DNA of 64,000 nt from Proteiniphilum sp. UBA1403 (GTDB lineage: Bacteria; Bacteroidota; Bacteroidia; Bacteroidales; Dysgonomonadaceae): NCBI GenBank assembly GCA_002305715.1, contig DBQD01000018.1, positions 1-64,000 on the forward strand, given 5' to 3'. Positions within the stretch are counted from its first letter, which is position 1. Every line of letters begins with the position of its first letter. The notes under the pieces are model-generated. The model made no database searches. It saw nothing but the letters and a program-made list of their open reading frames with translations, and had not been told where the DNA came from. The position numbers and the translations under genes were made by a program. Of the stretch, positions 50,592 through 59,201 are shown one piece after another.

Positions 50592-52943
50592 TCATTCAGC
50601 TCTTAATGCAGCTTGTATCTTTTTGGTAAACGGACCAATTACTCTTTCCAGGGTAATTTTTTCTGCTTCTTCGGGTGTCAGGAGCCTCATCCATAGCACC
50701 CGTTGTGTAGGATCACTCCCTTTTCCGGAGTTTTTGTATTCTGCATATCGGGCTGTCTTTTCGTTTTCCGGGTTGCTCCAATTGTGCCAACCGAAGGGGT
50801 TAATAACCGCCGGTAGGTCGCACTGCATGAAAAGAGTCATAGCGTAAGGTCTCCAAGGCCGACCAAGATACAATGAGGTGACAGCATCAGAAGCTGTAAT
50901 GGTACATTGGTTGAAGATAAAGCCGAACTCGACGCTTGCAGGCGTGCTGGCTGCTGTAATATAGGAGTTTTTCTTGCAGTAGATATCACAGTTTTCAAAC
51001 CATGCCGTTGAGGGTCCAAAGATAAAATCTGTTGTGCCCTCTATGTAACACTCGTGAAAATAGAGCCGTGCATTTTCTCCTCCGGTATAGAGTGTATCCT
51101 GATTGCCCAGCAGTCTGCAGTTTTTAAGGATGATCCGGTCGCCTTCGGTGTGCAGTGCCACCGCCTGTGCGACCATAGGAGCGTTGTTTTCGATGGTGAT
51201 ATTTTCCAACGTAATGTCACTACCCCTAATCTGCATGGTATAGGTCTTGAAAGTACCCATGTTGTTGATCAGTGCATGGTCGTTGTTGGAGATGATGGTT
51301 CTATCCCTGTTCTCACCCACAATTTTGAGGTCACGCACGTAGTCGGGGACAACGATCTTTTCATAATAGATTCCCTCTTTAACGAAGATGGTGGTTACAT
51401 AATCGGGATCGAAAGCCCGAACGGCATCTATGGCTTGCTGGAGCGTGGTGAAATCTCCTTTTCCAGATTGGTCGACCACCAAGCGTTTCTCTTTTTTTGC
51501 GGTGTTGCTTTTGTTGTTGCCCTGTTCCTCTGGATTGTAACCAGGCATTAGATGTTCCACCAGCCCGTTAAGATAAACTTCCAGAAGGGTGTAACCTTCG
51601 CTGTTGAGGTCGGTTGCTTTTTTACCGGGATGATTCTTCTCAAGCCATCCATCCGGAATGCCGTCCCCATCCTCATCGTTATAAAGGTTGTATGTTTTGT
51701 ATTCTGGCCAACCGCCCACATCCTGCTGACTGTCTATTAGCCCATGGGTGCTCCCTGCTGAACCTTCGAAGCTGTAGGTGCTGTCTAGTACGTTTGCCAC
51801 ATAGCGTCTATCATGGAGATCTCTTACGAGAGAACAGCCACCGTAGGCCAGTACTTTTTCATACGCTTCCACTGCCGTATGAGTGGTAACCGGAAGCATG
51901 GAAAACTCGTTGTCCGCGAGGATATCCTTTAGCTTTACGGTCGGTGCATACTCCTTGAAGGTATCGTCCATTTCAATCCCCAGAACATTATCAGTTGTTA
52001 CAGAAGGATTGCCATGGAGATAATTGCCCCTCACATAGAAGGAGCCATACACCCCTGCTGGTTGTTGGTTTTTACCATCGTCGGCGTACGGATTGAGGAA
52101 CCTTTTTAGGGACCCCTTCCCCGATGCAGGTCCGGGTTTGAAGTAATTGGAAACGATGTTGTAACTACCTCCTTCGCCGGCATAGATGTTGTTCGATCCC
52201 CAGTTATAGATTACGTTGTTTCTAAAATCAACTCTCTCCAGTTCGGGCTTGTTGGAGTAGCGACTCCCGCAGAAACGAGGATTACGACTGTCGTTATGTG
52301 CCAGAAGGTTGTGATGAAACGATGCCTGCTGCCCTCCCCAGATGCCGCCATAGCCGTGCCTTCCCTTGGGATGCGACGAGCTTCTAAGACTTTCGGTAAG
52401 AAAACACCACTGTAAGGTGAAGTGACTGTTGTCGTAAAAAGAGGAGAGCTCATCTACACCCCAGCTCATGCTGCAGTGGTCGATGATGACACGGTTGTTG
52501 CGATAGCCTGAAAGGGCATCTTCTGCAGATCCCGAGTTATCCCCAAGGCGAAAACGAAGAAAGCGGATGATCACGTTGTCGGCACTGACAATTGTGGCAT
52601 AATCACTGATACAGATGCCATCGCCGGGAGCTGATTGTCCAGCAATAGTAAGGTCGCCATGGTTGATCTTTAGCGGACTCTTCAAGCGGATCTGCCCCGA
52701 TATCTTGAACAATATCGTGCGTGGACCCTTTTGGTTGATAGCCCAACGCAATGTACCAGGCTCTTCGGTGTCTTTGAGAGAGGTCACATAGAGTACCTTC
52801 CCTCCCCTGCCTCCGGTGGTATACATACCAGCACCCTCCGCCCCGGGGAAGGCTGGGGTCTGTGCAGTTGCTGTGATCGTAATCAGAAGCAAAAACAGTT
52901 GAATTATGTTGAACCGTACGATCATATTATGGGTGTCGTTCAT
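50592..52943 (-). CDS. PL1 pectate lyase - CE8 pectin methylesterase fusion
   Basis: Two-enzyme protein of 783 residues with a signal peptide ending TATAQ. Residues of about 30-460 are a PL1 lyase like the downstream neighbour (IIDHCSMSWGVDELSS, NPRFCGSRYSNKPELERVDF), ending in DEDGDGIPDGW. A short linker leads to a CE8 methylesterase (about 485-783) starting RLVVDQSGKGDFTTLQQAID, with GNQDTLYTGG, the catalytic-aspartate region GTTDFIFGPS and YLGRPWRPYA. The pair would remove methyl esters from homogalacturonan and cleave the freed chain. It is separated by two bases from the GH105 gene. Confidence 0.92.
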   Translation of the reverse strand: MNDTHNMIVRFNIIQLFLLLITITATAQTPAFPGAEGAGMYTTGGRGGKVLYVTSLKDTEEPGTLRWAINQKGPRTILFKISGQIRLKSPLKINHGDLTIAGQSAPGDGICISDYATIVSADNVIIRFLRFRLGDNSGSAEDALSGYRNNRVIIDHCSMSWGVDELSSFYDNSHFTLQWCFLTESLRSSSHPKGRHGYGGIWGGQQASFHHNLLAHNDSRNPRFCGSRYSNKPELERVDFRNNVIYNWGSNNIYAGEGGSYNIVSNYFKPGPASGKGSLKRFLNPYADDGKNQQPAGVYGSFYVRGNYLHGNPSVTTDNVLGIEMDDTFKEYAPTVKLKDILADNEFSMLPVTTHTAVEAYEKVLAYGGCSLVRDLHDRRYVANVLDSTYSFEGSAGSTHGLIDSQQDVGGWPEYKTYNLYNDEDGDGIPDGWLEKNHPGKKATDLNSEGYTLLEVYLNGLVEHLMPGYNPEEQGNNKSNTAKKEKRLVVDQSGKGDFTTLQQAIDAVRAFDPDYVTTIFVKEGIYYEKIVVPDYVRDLKIVGENRDRTIISNNDHALINNMGTFKTYTMQIRGSDITLENITIENNAPMVAQAVALHTEGDRIILKNCRLLGNQDTLYTGGENARLYFHECYIEGTTDFIFGPSTAWFENCDIYCKKNSYITAASTPASVEFGFIFNQCTITASDAVTSLYLGRPWRPYAMTLFMQCDLPAVINPFGWHNWSNPENEKTARYAEYKNSGKGSDPTQRVLWMRLLTPEEAEKITLERVIGPFTKKIQAALRAE

Positions 52944-52945
52944 AG

Positions 52946-54127
52946 TTACTTATCCAATAAGATGCTTGTCATGATAAACGGACCTACAGCCTTCGGGTCA
53001 TCGTCTCTAACCGGTTCAGAGATATAATACTCAAAGCTGCCGTCACGATATCTTGGCTCTCCGCCTAAGCCGGCTACGGAGCATACATCTGTGACCGAGA
53101 TGGTTCCATCGGCATTCTCTCTAATGAAATTTTCCACAAACTGAGCAAATGCCTTTTCTCCCTTTTCCAGGTATTCTTTGGGTAAGTATCCCTTTTGTGC
53201 ACCTTTTACCCAGCTGTAAATGAACATGATGGAGCCGGACGATTCTAGGTAATTTCCATCTCTGTCGGGAAGATTGGTCACCTGATACCACATTCCGGTT
53301 GTGGGGTCACGTTGTTTTTCAACAGCAGAGGTTATGTTGTTCAGTATCGCGATGATTTCATCTCTTTGTGGATGATCAGCAGGCATGAAATCCAGCACAT
53401 CCACCAAGGCCATCATGTACCAGCCGATGCTTCTCGACCAGAAGTTGGGCGATCTCCCACTCACGGGGTCAGCCCACCGCTGCTGGCGACTTTCGTCCCA
53501 TCCATGGTAAAGCAGCCCAGTCTCTTCGTCGAGCAGGTCGCTGTAGGCCGTTGTAATTTGCAACGCCACCTCATCGTAGAGAGCCGGCTCATGGAAGGTC
53601 TTGCCATATTCTGCCAGAAAGGGTGAGGCCATATAGAGTCCGTCGAGCCATACCTGATGCGGATAAATCTGCTTATGCCAGAACCCCCCATTGGAGATGC
53701 GAGGGTGTGTCTGCATCTGGCTTCTGAGCAGCTGCAACGCTTTTAGGTATTTGGGGTTTTGGGTTTTCTTGTAGATTGGGAATAGAATCTTTCCGGGATT
53801 GATATGATCAATATTATACCGCTCCAGCTTGTACGTTTGAATGCTCCCATCGTCGTTCACCATGGTGTCGGCATAGTTTTCAGCATATTTATAATATTTT
53901 TCGTTCCCGCTCTTTTCTGCTACCTGAATCATCGCCTGCATCTCCAGGCCATGTGTATAGTTCCACTTGATGTTTTTCGAGAAGTCGACCATCCAGCTTT
54001 CGGGATAGCGCTGCATTTCTGATTTGGCCATCCTGATATAATATGGATCTGTTTTTGACTCATCTTGTTTACTCCCTGTACATTGCAGCGAGATTGCGAG
54101 GAACAGAATTATAGATACATTCTTCAT
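52946..54127 (-). CDS. GH105 unsaturated galacturonyl hydrolase
   Basis: Enzyme of 393 residues that removes the 4,5-unsaturated galacturonyl group left by pectate lyases, giving the keto-uronate used by KduI. The alpha/alpha barrel has HQVWLDGLYMASPFLAEYG with the probable catalytic Asp162, and RSPNFWSRSIGWYMMALVDVLDFMP, typical of the YteR/YesR family. The N-terminus is hydrophobic with a Cys at 16 in a weak lipobox, so periplasmic location is likely. It lies 19 bases after GH28 and two before PL1-CE8. Confidence 0.92.
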   Translation of the reverse strand: MKNVSIILFLAISLQCTGSKQDESKTDPYYIRMAKSEMQRYPESWMVDFSKNIKWNYTHGLEMQAMIQVAEKSGNEKYYKYAENYADTMVNDDGSIQTYKLERYNIDHINPGKILFPIYKKTQNPKYLKALQLLRSQMQTHPRISNGGFWHKQIYPHQVWLDGLYMASPFLAEYGKTFHEPALYDEVALQITTAYSDLLDEETGLLYHGWDESRQQRWADPVSGRSPNFWSRSIGWYMMALVDVLDFMPADHPQRDEIIAILNNITSAVEKQRDPTTGMWYQVTNLPDRDGNYLESSGSIMFIYSWVKGAQKGYLPKEYLEKGEKAFAQFVENFIRENADGTISVTDVCSVAGLGGEPRYRDGSFEYYISEPVRDDDPKAVGPFIMTSILLDK

Positions 54128-54146
54128 ATGAGTGGCAATTTACGAA

Positions 54147-55826
54147 TTAATTTAATGTGACCGATTCTTTGTTCAACTCTCTACTAATCTCCACTTCATC
54201 TTTTGGCAAACCCGAAAGATACAGTCCTGAAGTGCCGGCACCCGTGATCTTCACAACCTTAGCATTGTTATGTACAACATATGTAAGTCCCTCTGCATTA
54301 AAATCCTTCACGTTGTTGAAGAGATAGGCGGGACCATCCTCAGACACAACATGTACATTTTTAAGACTGATATTTTTCGATTCTGAAAACTCTGCACCAT
54401 ATTGAGCCGTGATGAATGCATTCTCCACGTTGATGTTTTCGATGTTCATCTCCGGGAGTCCGTTGAAGAACATAGCCCGGCGGGCATTTCTCGAAATCAA
54501 GTCCTTCACATAGATATTTCTAAATATTGGTGTTTCCTCTGTAACAGGAAATGCAGTTTCTTGCGTGGGAGTGATGTCGCCGTCGGCTAGCGACTCAGAG
54601 GCCGACTTACCGCCGTAGAACAGATCGAACAGGAAAGAGTCGGTGGCTATATTAAACATATATATGTCAGAGATGTATATATTCTCTACCACCCCTCCTC
54701 GTCCACGATTGCTTTTGAAACGCAGGCCTACATCTGTTCCCAGGAACTGGCAATTTTTTACGGATATATTTTTCACACTACCCGACATCTCGCTCCCAAC
54801 GACAAAGCCACCATGACCTTGAAAGACCTTGCAGTTTTCCACAATCACGTTTTCGGTGGGGCGACCCCGCAAGCGACCCTCTTCATCTTTACCCGACTTA
54901 ATGCAGATGGCATCATCGCCCACATCGAAGAGCGAGTTTACAATGATGCTGTTTTTACAGGACTCCAGATCAAGTCCATCCCCGTTTTGTGAATATCCCG
55001 GATTGCGTGCAAAAATACCGTCAATGATTACATTCTCACACATCAGGGGGTGAATATTCCAAGCAGGTGAGTTTTCGAACAGTACTCCCTGCAGGTAGAC
55101 ATTCTTGCACTCAATAAAATTGACCATCACAGGACGTAAGAAGTCCTTTATCTCGAGCCATTCTGCTTCCGTAAGGTTGAGGCGAGGCACATTCATGTCG
55201 CTCATTTCAAACCCCTTGAGAGAACCTTCGGATGGAAACCAGTAATCGCCATCTTTTACAACACCGCCAGAGGAAATCACTTTTTTCCAATGACTTTCCG
55301 ACACCTTCCCTTTCTTCAACGGACGCCATGCCTCACCCGAACCGTTGATGGAGCCTTCGCCGGTGATGGCGATATTTTCAAGGTTTCTACCCGAAATGGG
55401 AGATTGGCATCGCCGTGTGGATAGTCCCTCGAAGATTGTTTCCACCAGAGGATAGAGTGTTTTATCGGGTGAAAATAGAATCAGAGCTCCTTTCTCCAGG
55501 TGCATCTCGATGTTCGAAGCAAAAACAATGGGACCTGTAAACCAGATTCCTTTTGGCACAATCAAGGTCCCCCCTCCTTTATTGGATAGTTCCTGCATTG
55601 CGTTGGCAAAAGCATCGGTATTCAAGGTTACCCCATCGGGCTTACCGCCAAAATCAAGTAGGTTCACACTATTCTTCGGAATGAGTGGCTTCTCAATTCG
55701 CGGCATCTTGAAGGGCAGGTCCTTGAATAGATATTCATATGGATACGATGCTTTATCGCTTCTATTACTGCTGCAAGATATGACGATGAATGCAAGTAAT
55801 ATCAGGTGCAAATTTTGTTTCATCAT
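54147..55826 (-). CDS. GH28 polygalacturonase-family hydrolase lipoprotein
   Basis: Hydrolase of 559 residues acting on alpha-1,4-galacturonan or related pectic chains; lipoprotein with Cys18 in the lipobox VISC. The beta-helix motifs of GH28 appear in order: NGDGLDLES (281-289, the NTD-type site), GDDAICIKSG (303-312) with the catalytic aspartates, GHGG (337-340) and LRFKSNRGRGG (368-378), equivalent to the RIK motif. Exo or endo action cannot be told from this. It sits in the middle of the operon. Confidence 0.92.
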   Translation of the reverse strand: MMKQNLHLILLAFIVISCSSNRSDKASYPYEYLFKDLPFKMPRIEKPLIPKNSVNLLDFGGKPDGVTLNTDAFANAMQELSNKGGGTLIVPKGIWFTGPIVFASNIEMHLEKGALILFSPDKTLYPLVETIFEGLSTRRCQSPISGRNLENIAITGEGSINGSGEAWRPLKKGKVSESHWKKVISSGGVVKDGDYWFPSEGSLKGFEMSDMNVPRLNLTEAEWLEIKDFLRPVMVNFIECKNVYLQGVLFENSPAWNIHPLMCENVIIDGIFARNPGYSQNGDGLDLESCKNSIIVNSLFDVGDDAICIKSGKDEEGRLRGRPTENVIVENCKVFQGHGGFVVGSEMSGSVKNISVKNCQFLGTDVGLRFKSNRGRGGVVENIYISDIYMFNIATDSFLFDLFYGGKSASESLADGDITPTQETAFPVTEETPIFRNIYVKDLISRNARRAMFFNGLPEMNIENINVENAFITAQYGAEFSESKNISLKNVHVVSEDGPAYLFNNVKDFNAEGLTYVVHNNAKVVKITGAGTSGLYLSGLPKDEVEISRELNKESVTLN

Positions 55827-55855
55827 GAATGAGTTTTACATTTTATTGGGGTGTA

Positions 55856-57412
55856 TTACTGCACCCAGCGTGGATCTCCTGTACCTTTGGCCTTCAACAA
55901 TTCATTTGTAACGGTGAAGTTTCCATTGGCTGCATTGGTGTAGCCCGGGTTCTCCTGTGTGGCTGAATCATCGAAGATATTGGAGGAAGCTCCTGATGCT
56001 GAGAATAGGTTCGGTGCGTTGAAGAAATTATTACCTCCAAATGTAGGTGACTGGTCGGTATTGGCCTGATTGGAGAATATACCCACAGTCTCAGTCACTA
56101 TATTGTTGGAGAAGGTGATTTTGTTTGTCTTGAATCGCACATACAACAGCCGCCTGGAGGTATTGTTGCTAACGCCGTGAAGGGTATTGTGATCCACCTT
56201 TATTTGGGTCGTCATCGCTGGGAAGCTGGATGAGGCGTCGTCGTAGCGGATAAAATCTCTGCCAGCTGCACTGTTGTAAACCGTGTTGTTGGTGAATGTG
56301 AGAACGTCGAAGGCACCTCTTCGGGAATCGAGGAAATCACCTCCATCGCATACAATATTGTAAATAATATTGTTATGGAAAGTGATCGAGGCAACTTTTG
56401 CCGTCACATTGAGATACATCAATCCTTTCACGTAGTTTCTAATTTCAGATCCTTCTACCCTGAGGGCACCATAGTCTACATCGGCAGTACTATAATTAAT
56501 AGTTTGATTGCCATCGGCCAGTCCTGTGCCATCGAGAGCAACATCCTTCAATACCAGTCCGGCGCCATCTTCCATGGATATGTAACCGTTTAAAATGGGT
56601 TTGTTAAATGGATAGACACCTTTAATTTCGATGTTCTTCTTCACGGCAAATTTGCTAGCCGATCCATACGTTCCAGGGAAGAGGGCAAATGCATCACCGT
56701 CATTAGCTGCAGCCAACATGGCAAGGAAGTCGTCCTCGGGATATACCGCAATAGCGTTACCGATATCTACGAGTGTCATAAATTCCATGACACCACGGGT
56801 CTTTGCTCCGTTGCGCAAGGTGGCTGTATAGGTGGTTTCACCTGTCAACCCTTCAATGGTTGCACTTCCAGCATTTATCTCTTCAGCTGTAACCGTATGG
56901 GTTATGCCACCCGGTGAGAGTGTGATGGAGGTAAGCGTTCTTCCCGGTATCCAGCGAAGGGTGACGGAAGTGGCCGTAATATCTCCATCCAGAAATGGTT
57001 GGAAAATATTTTCTGTTCCGGTTTTAAATGTTATACCGCTCCATTTTGACTCGTTTTTGCCGGTCGCAACGGCTTTGATCCTAACAGAGTACTGTGTCTC
57101 ACCTTCCAAATCTCTGATATAGAAGGGTAGTTGGTCGCCCGTTACGCCATCATAGGTTCTCACCGGAGTGCCCGAAAAGGAGAGACTGTCGTCAGCAAAT
57201 ACCTCCAACGTATAGGATTCTACCTCTCTGTTGATGGTCCAGTTTAATCGTGCATCGGTACGATTAATGATAAATGATTCAATTTTTATAGGGGAAAACA
57301 GCCTATCGTATTCGACCGATGTAAGTTCTTCCGCTCTATCGTCTGTGCAACTGAAATTGAAAAGAAGCAAGGCGAAGAGAGTAATTAAGGGAGTATATAT
57401 TTTTCGTCTCAT
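55856..57412 (-). CDS. Pectin-locus lipoprotein with FN3 and DUF4957/DUF5123-like domains
   Basis: Surface lipoprotein of 518 residues, Cys22 in the lipobox NFSC. Residues 45-130 form a fibronectin type III-like domain (YTLEVFADDS, GETQYSVRIKAVATG), followed by a second one (to about 215). The rest is a right-handed beta-helix-like region with FALFPGTYGSASKFAVKKNIEIKG and VTFTNNTVYN, similar to the DUF4957/DUF5123 proteins that accompany SusD in pectin loci. No lyase active-site motif is evident. Placed right after susD (four-base gap), it occupies the SGBP position and probably binds pectin (inference). Confidence 0.78.
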   Translation of the reverse strand: MRRKIYTPLITLFALLLFNFSCTDDRAEELTSVEYDRLFSPIKIESFIINRTDARLNWTINREVESYTLEVFADDSLSFSGTPVRTYDGVTGDQLPFYIRDLEGETQYSVRIKAVATGKNESKWSGITFKTGTENIFQPFLDGDITATSVTLRWIPGRTLTSITLSPGGITHTVTAEEINAGSATIEGLTGETTYTATLRNGAKTRGVMEFMTLVDIGNAIAVYPEDDFLAMLAAANDGDAFALFPGTYGSASKFAVKKNIEIKGVYPFNKPILNGYISMEDGAGLVLKDVALDGTGLADGNQTINYSTADVDYGALRVEGSEIRNYVKGLMYLNVTAKVASITFHNNIIYNIVCDGGDFLDSRRGAFDVLTFTNNTVYNSAAGRDFIRYDDASSSFPAMTTQIKVDHNTLHGVSNNTSRRLLYVRFKTNKITFSNNIVTETVGIFSNQANTDQSPTFGGNNFFNAPNLFSASGASSNIFDDSATQENPGYTNAANGNFTVTNELLKAKGTGDPRWVQ

Positions 57413-57416
57413 GGGA

Positions 57417-59183
57417 TTAATTTGTTAATTGTCCGTTACTGCTATCTATAAATGTTTGCCAGATAGGCCAGAACTGATTTTGATCTGGATTCTTCTGATA
57501 AAGTGCATTAATGAGTTCAGGAGTGAGGTGGTTTTTATTGAACCACACAACATTGCTTTCGTAATTAAGCGAAGCGCCAATGGCATCGGTATCACCGTGA
57601 TTAAGTCCGTAGATTATGAGCGTCTCTTTGTCGTCGGCAATTTTATAGTAGAGCTTTTCCGGAAGATCAGCATATCTGCCTTCTCGGTTGATAAGCTGCG
57701 TCATCTTTACCTTCGCCTCATCGAGTTTGGTTTTCAGGAGATTCCAGCGAATTAGATCCGCTTTACGAAGACTCTCTCCGGCAAATTCAAGTGCCCGCTG
57801 TTCTACAATCGCATCGAAGAACGTGTTTTTATTTGCTGTAGCCTGCGTCATATAGGTTGTCACTTTTTCAGGCGGAAGAGCTCTGTCGAGGATTGGCTTC
57901 AGATAAGGAGCTGCTGCTGCAGGCCCCTCCAGTTCGTTGATAGCTTCAGCTGCCATTAGGTAAACATCTGCTAGACGCATGTATTGCCAGTTGATTCCAT
58001 CGTCGTTTGTGGATGTCACATAGCGGTTCATCCATTCATAACGGAGCTTTCCAAAGCACCAGTTGCTGATTCTTCGAAGCTGTTGATAGCTTGGGTTGGA
58101 GTTCGACCATTCATAGGGAACACAGGTCACATCTCTGCGGAGATCCTCCACATCGTAGTCGTAGTAAAGATAAGGCAACGGTCCGTTGACGCCTCCTTTA
58201 TTCTGACCGGTATATTGGTCTATCGCACGATGTTGTACACCTATTGTGTACAAAACGCGTCCACGACCTGCAGAGAAAGGTATTTCCCAGAGTGACTCCT
58301 TACCGGCTTTCACATCATCTTGACACAAGAGTCTGAAGTTTTCTTCAAATGAACCGAGTCTGTTGGATCCTTTCTGAATTACTTCTGTTGTTTTCTCCTT
58401 TGCCAGTGTATACATCTTTTCAACACTTAGTTCAGGGTCACTACTGCGGCGTATTCCATCTGCTCTTTGCGAATATCCGGCTGCATATAACGCCACACGA
58501 GCCATCAATCCTTTTACGAATGCTTTGTTCACCCTTTCTGTACTGGAGGTGATATCGGTCTCATTGGGCCATGCAACGAGCTCTTCGGCTTCATCGAGGT
58601 CAGCCAGCAGTTGTTTATAAATAATATCCCGATCGCTTCGTGGCAAGTAGAGTGTTTCAGTTGTGATTGGTTCAAAACGTGCCGGCACATCACCCCATGC
58701 TTTTACCAGGTCGAGGTAGATTACTGCACGCAGTGTAAGTGCTTCACCAAGGAGTTGAGCCATTCTGGGATTTTCATCCACCTTGCCGTAGGCACGCAAC
58801 CCCTCGATGGCTTTGTTTGCACGTTCGATGCCTTCATAGAATTTGGCCCAAGCATTATTATCGGTGTTCATTTGTGTGTTCCCCGGTGAGGCGGCATATG
58901 TAGCGAGTTCATACTTGCCGGCGTCGTTCAATTGGGTAGGGTCAATGCCATTGATCCATTCTACGTCGCTATTGATACCATAAAATGGAAGAAATCGTCC
59001 GCGATAGGAGTTGGTCTCCCCAAATGATTGATGAATTCCCATCACTGCTCCTTCAGCCAATGCCTCAATAGAGAGTACGACCGATCCTTCAGCAGCCGAT
59101 TTAGAAGGAGCGTCAAGATCACATGAAGTGGTAATCACTCCGAGTGATAGGATAAACAGGTATATATAAATCAAATTTTTCAT
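57417..59183 (-). CDS. SusD/RagB-family glycan-binding lipoprotein (pectin locus)
   Basis: Surface lipoprotein of 588 residues, Cys21 in the lipobox TTSC, followed by DLDAPSKSAAEG. SusD fold landmarks are LGEALTLRAVIYLDLVKAWGDVP, KAFVKGLMARVALYAAGYS, and the C-terminal EQRALEFAGESLRKADLIRWNLL. It pairs with the SusC gene 18 bases upstream and would present pectic oligosaccharides to it. Confidence 0.95.
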   Translation of the reverse strand: MKNLIYIYLFILSLGVITTSCDLDAPSKSAAEGSVVLSIEALAEGAVMGIHQSFGETNSYRGRFLPFYGINSDVEWINGIDPTQLNDAGKYELATYAASPGNTQMNTDNNAWAKFYEGIERANKAIEGLRAYGKVDENPRMAQLLGEALTLRAVIYLDLVKAWGDVPARFEPITTETLYLPRSDRDIIYKQLLADLDEAEELVAWPNETDITSSTERVNKAFVKGLMARVALYAAGYSQRADGIRRSSDPELSVEKMYTLAKEKTTEVIQKGSNRLGSFEENFRLLCQDDVKAGKESLWEIPFSAGRGRVLYTIGVQHRAIDQYTGQNKGGVNGPLPYLYYDYDVEDLRRDVTCVPYEWSNSNPSYQQLRRISNWCFGKLRYEWMNRYVTSTNDDGINWQYMRLADVYLMAAEAINELEGPAAAAPYLKPILDRALPPEKVTTYMTQATANKNTFFDAIVEQRALEFAGESLRKADLIRWNLLKTKLDEAKVKMTQLINREGRYADLPEKLYYKIADDKETLIIYGLNHGDTDAIGASLNYESNVVWFNKNHLTPELINALYQKNPDQNQFWPIWQTFIDSSNGQLTN

Positions 59184-59201
59184 GCTGGTCTTGTTTTAGG
59201 A

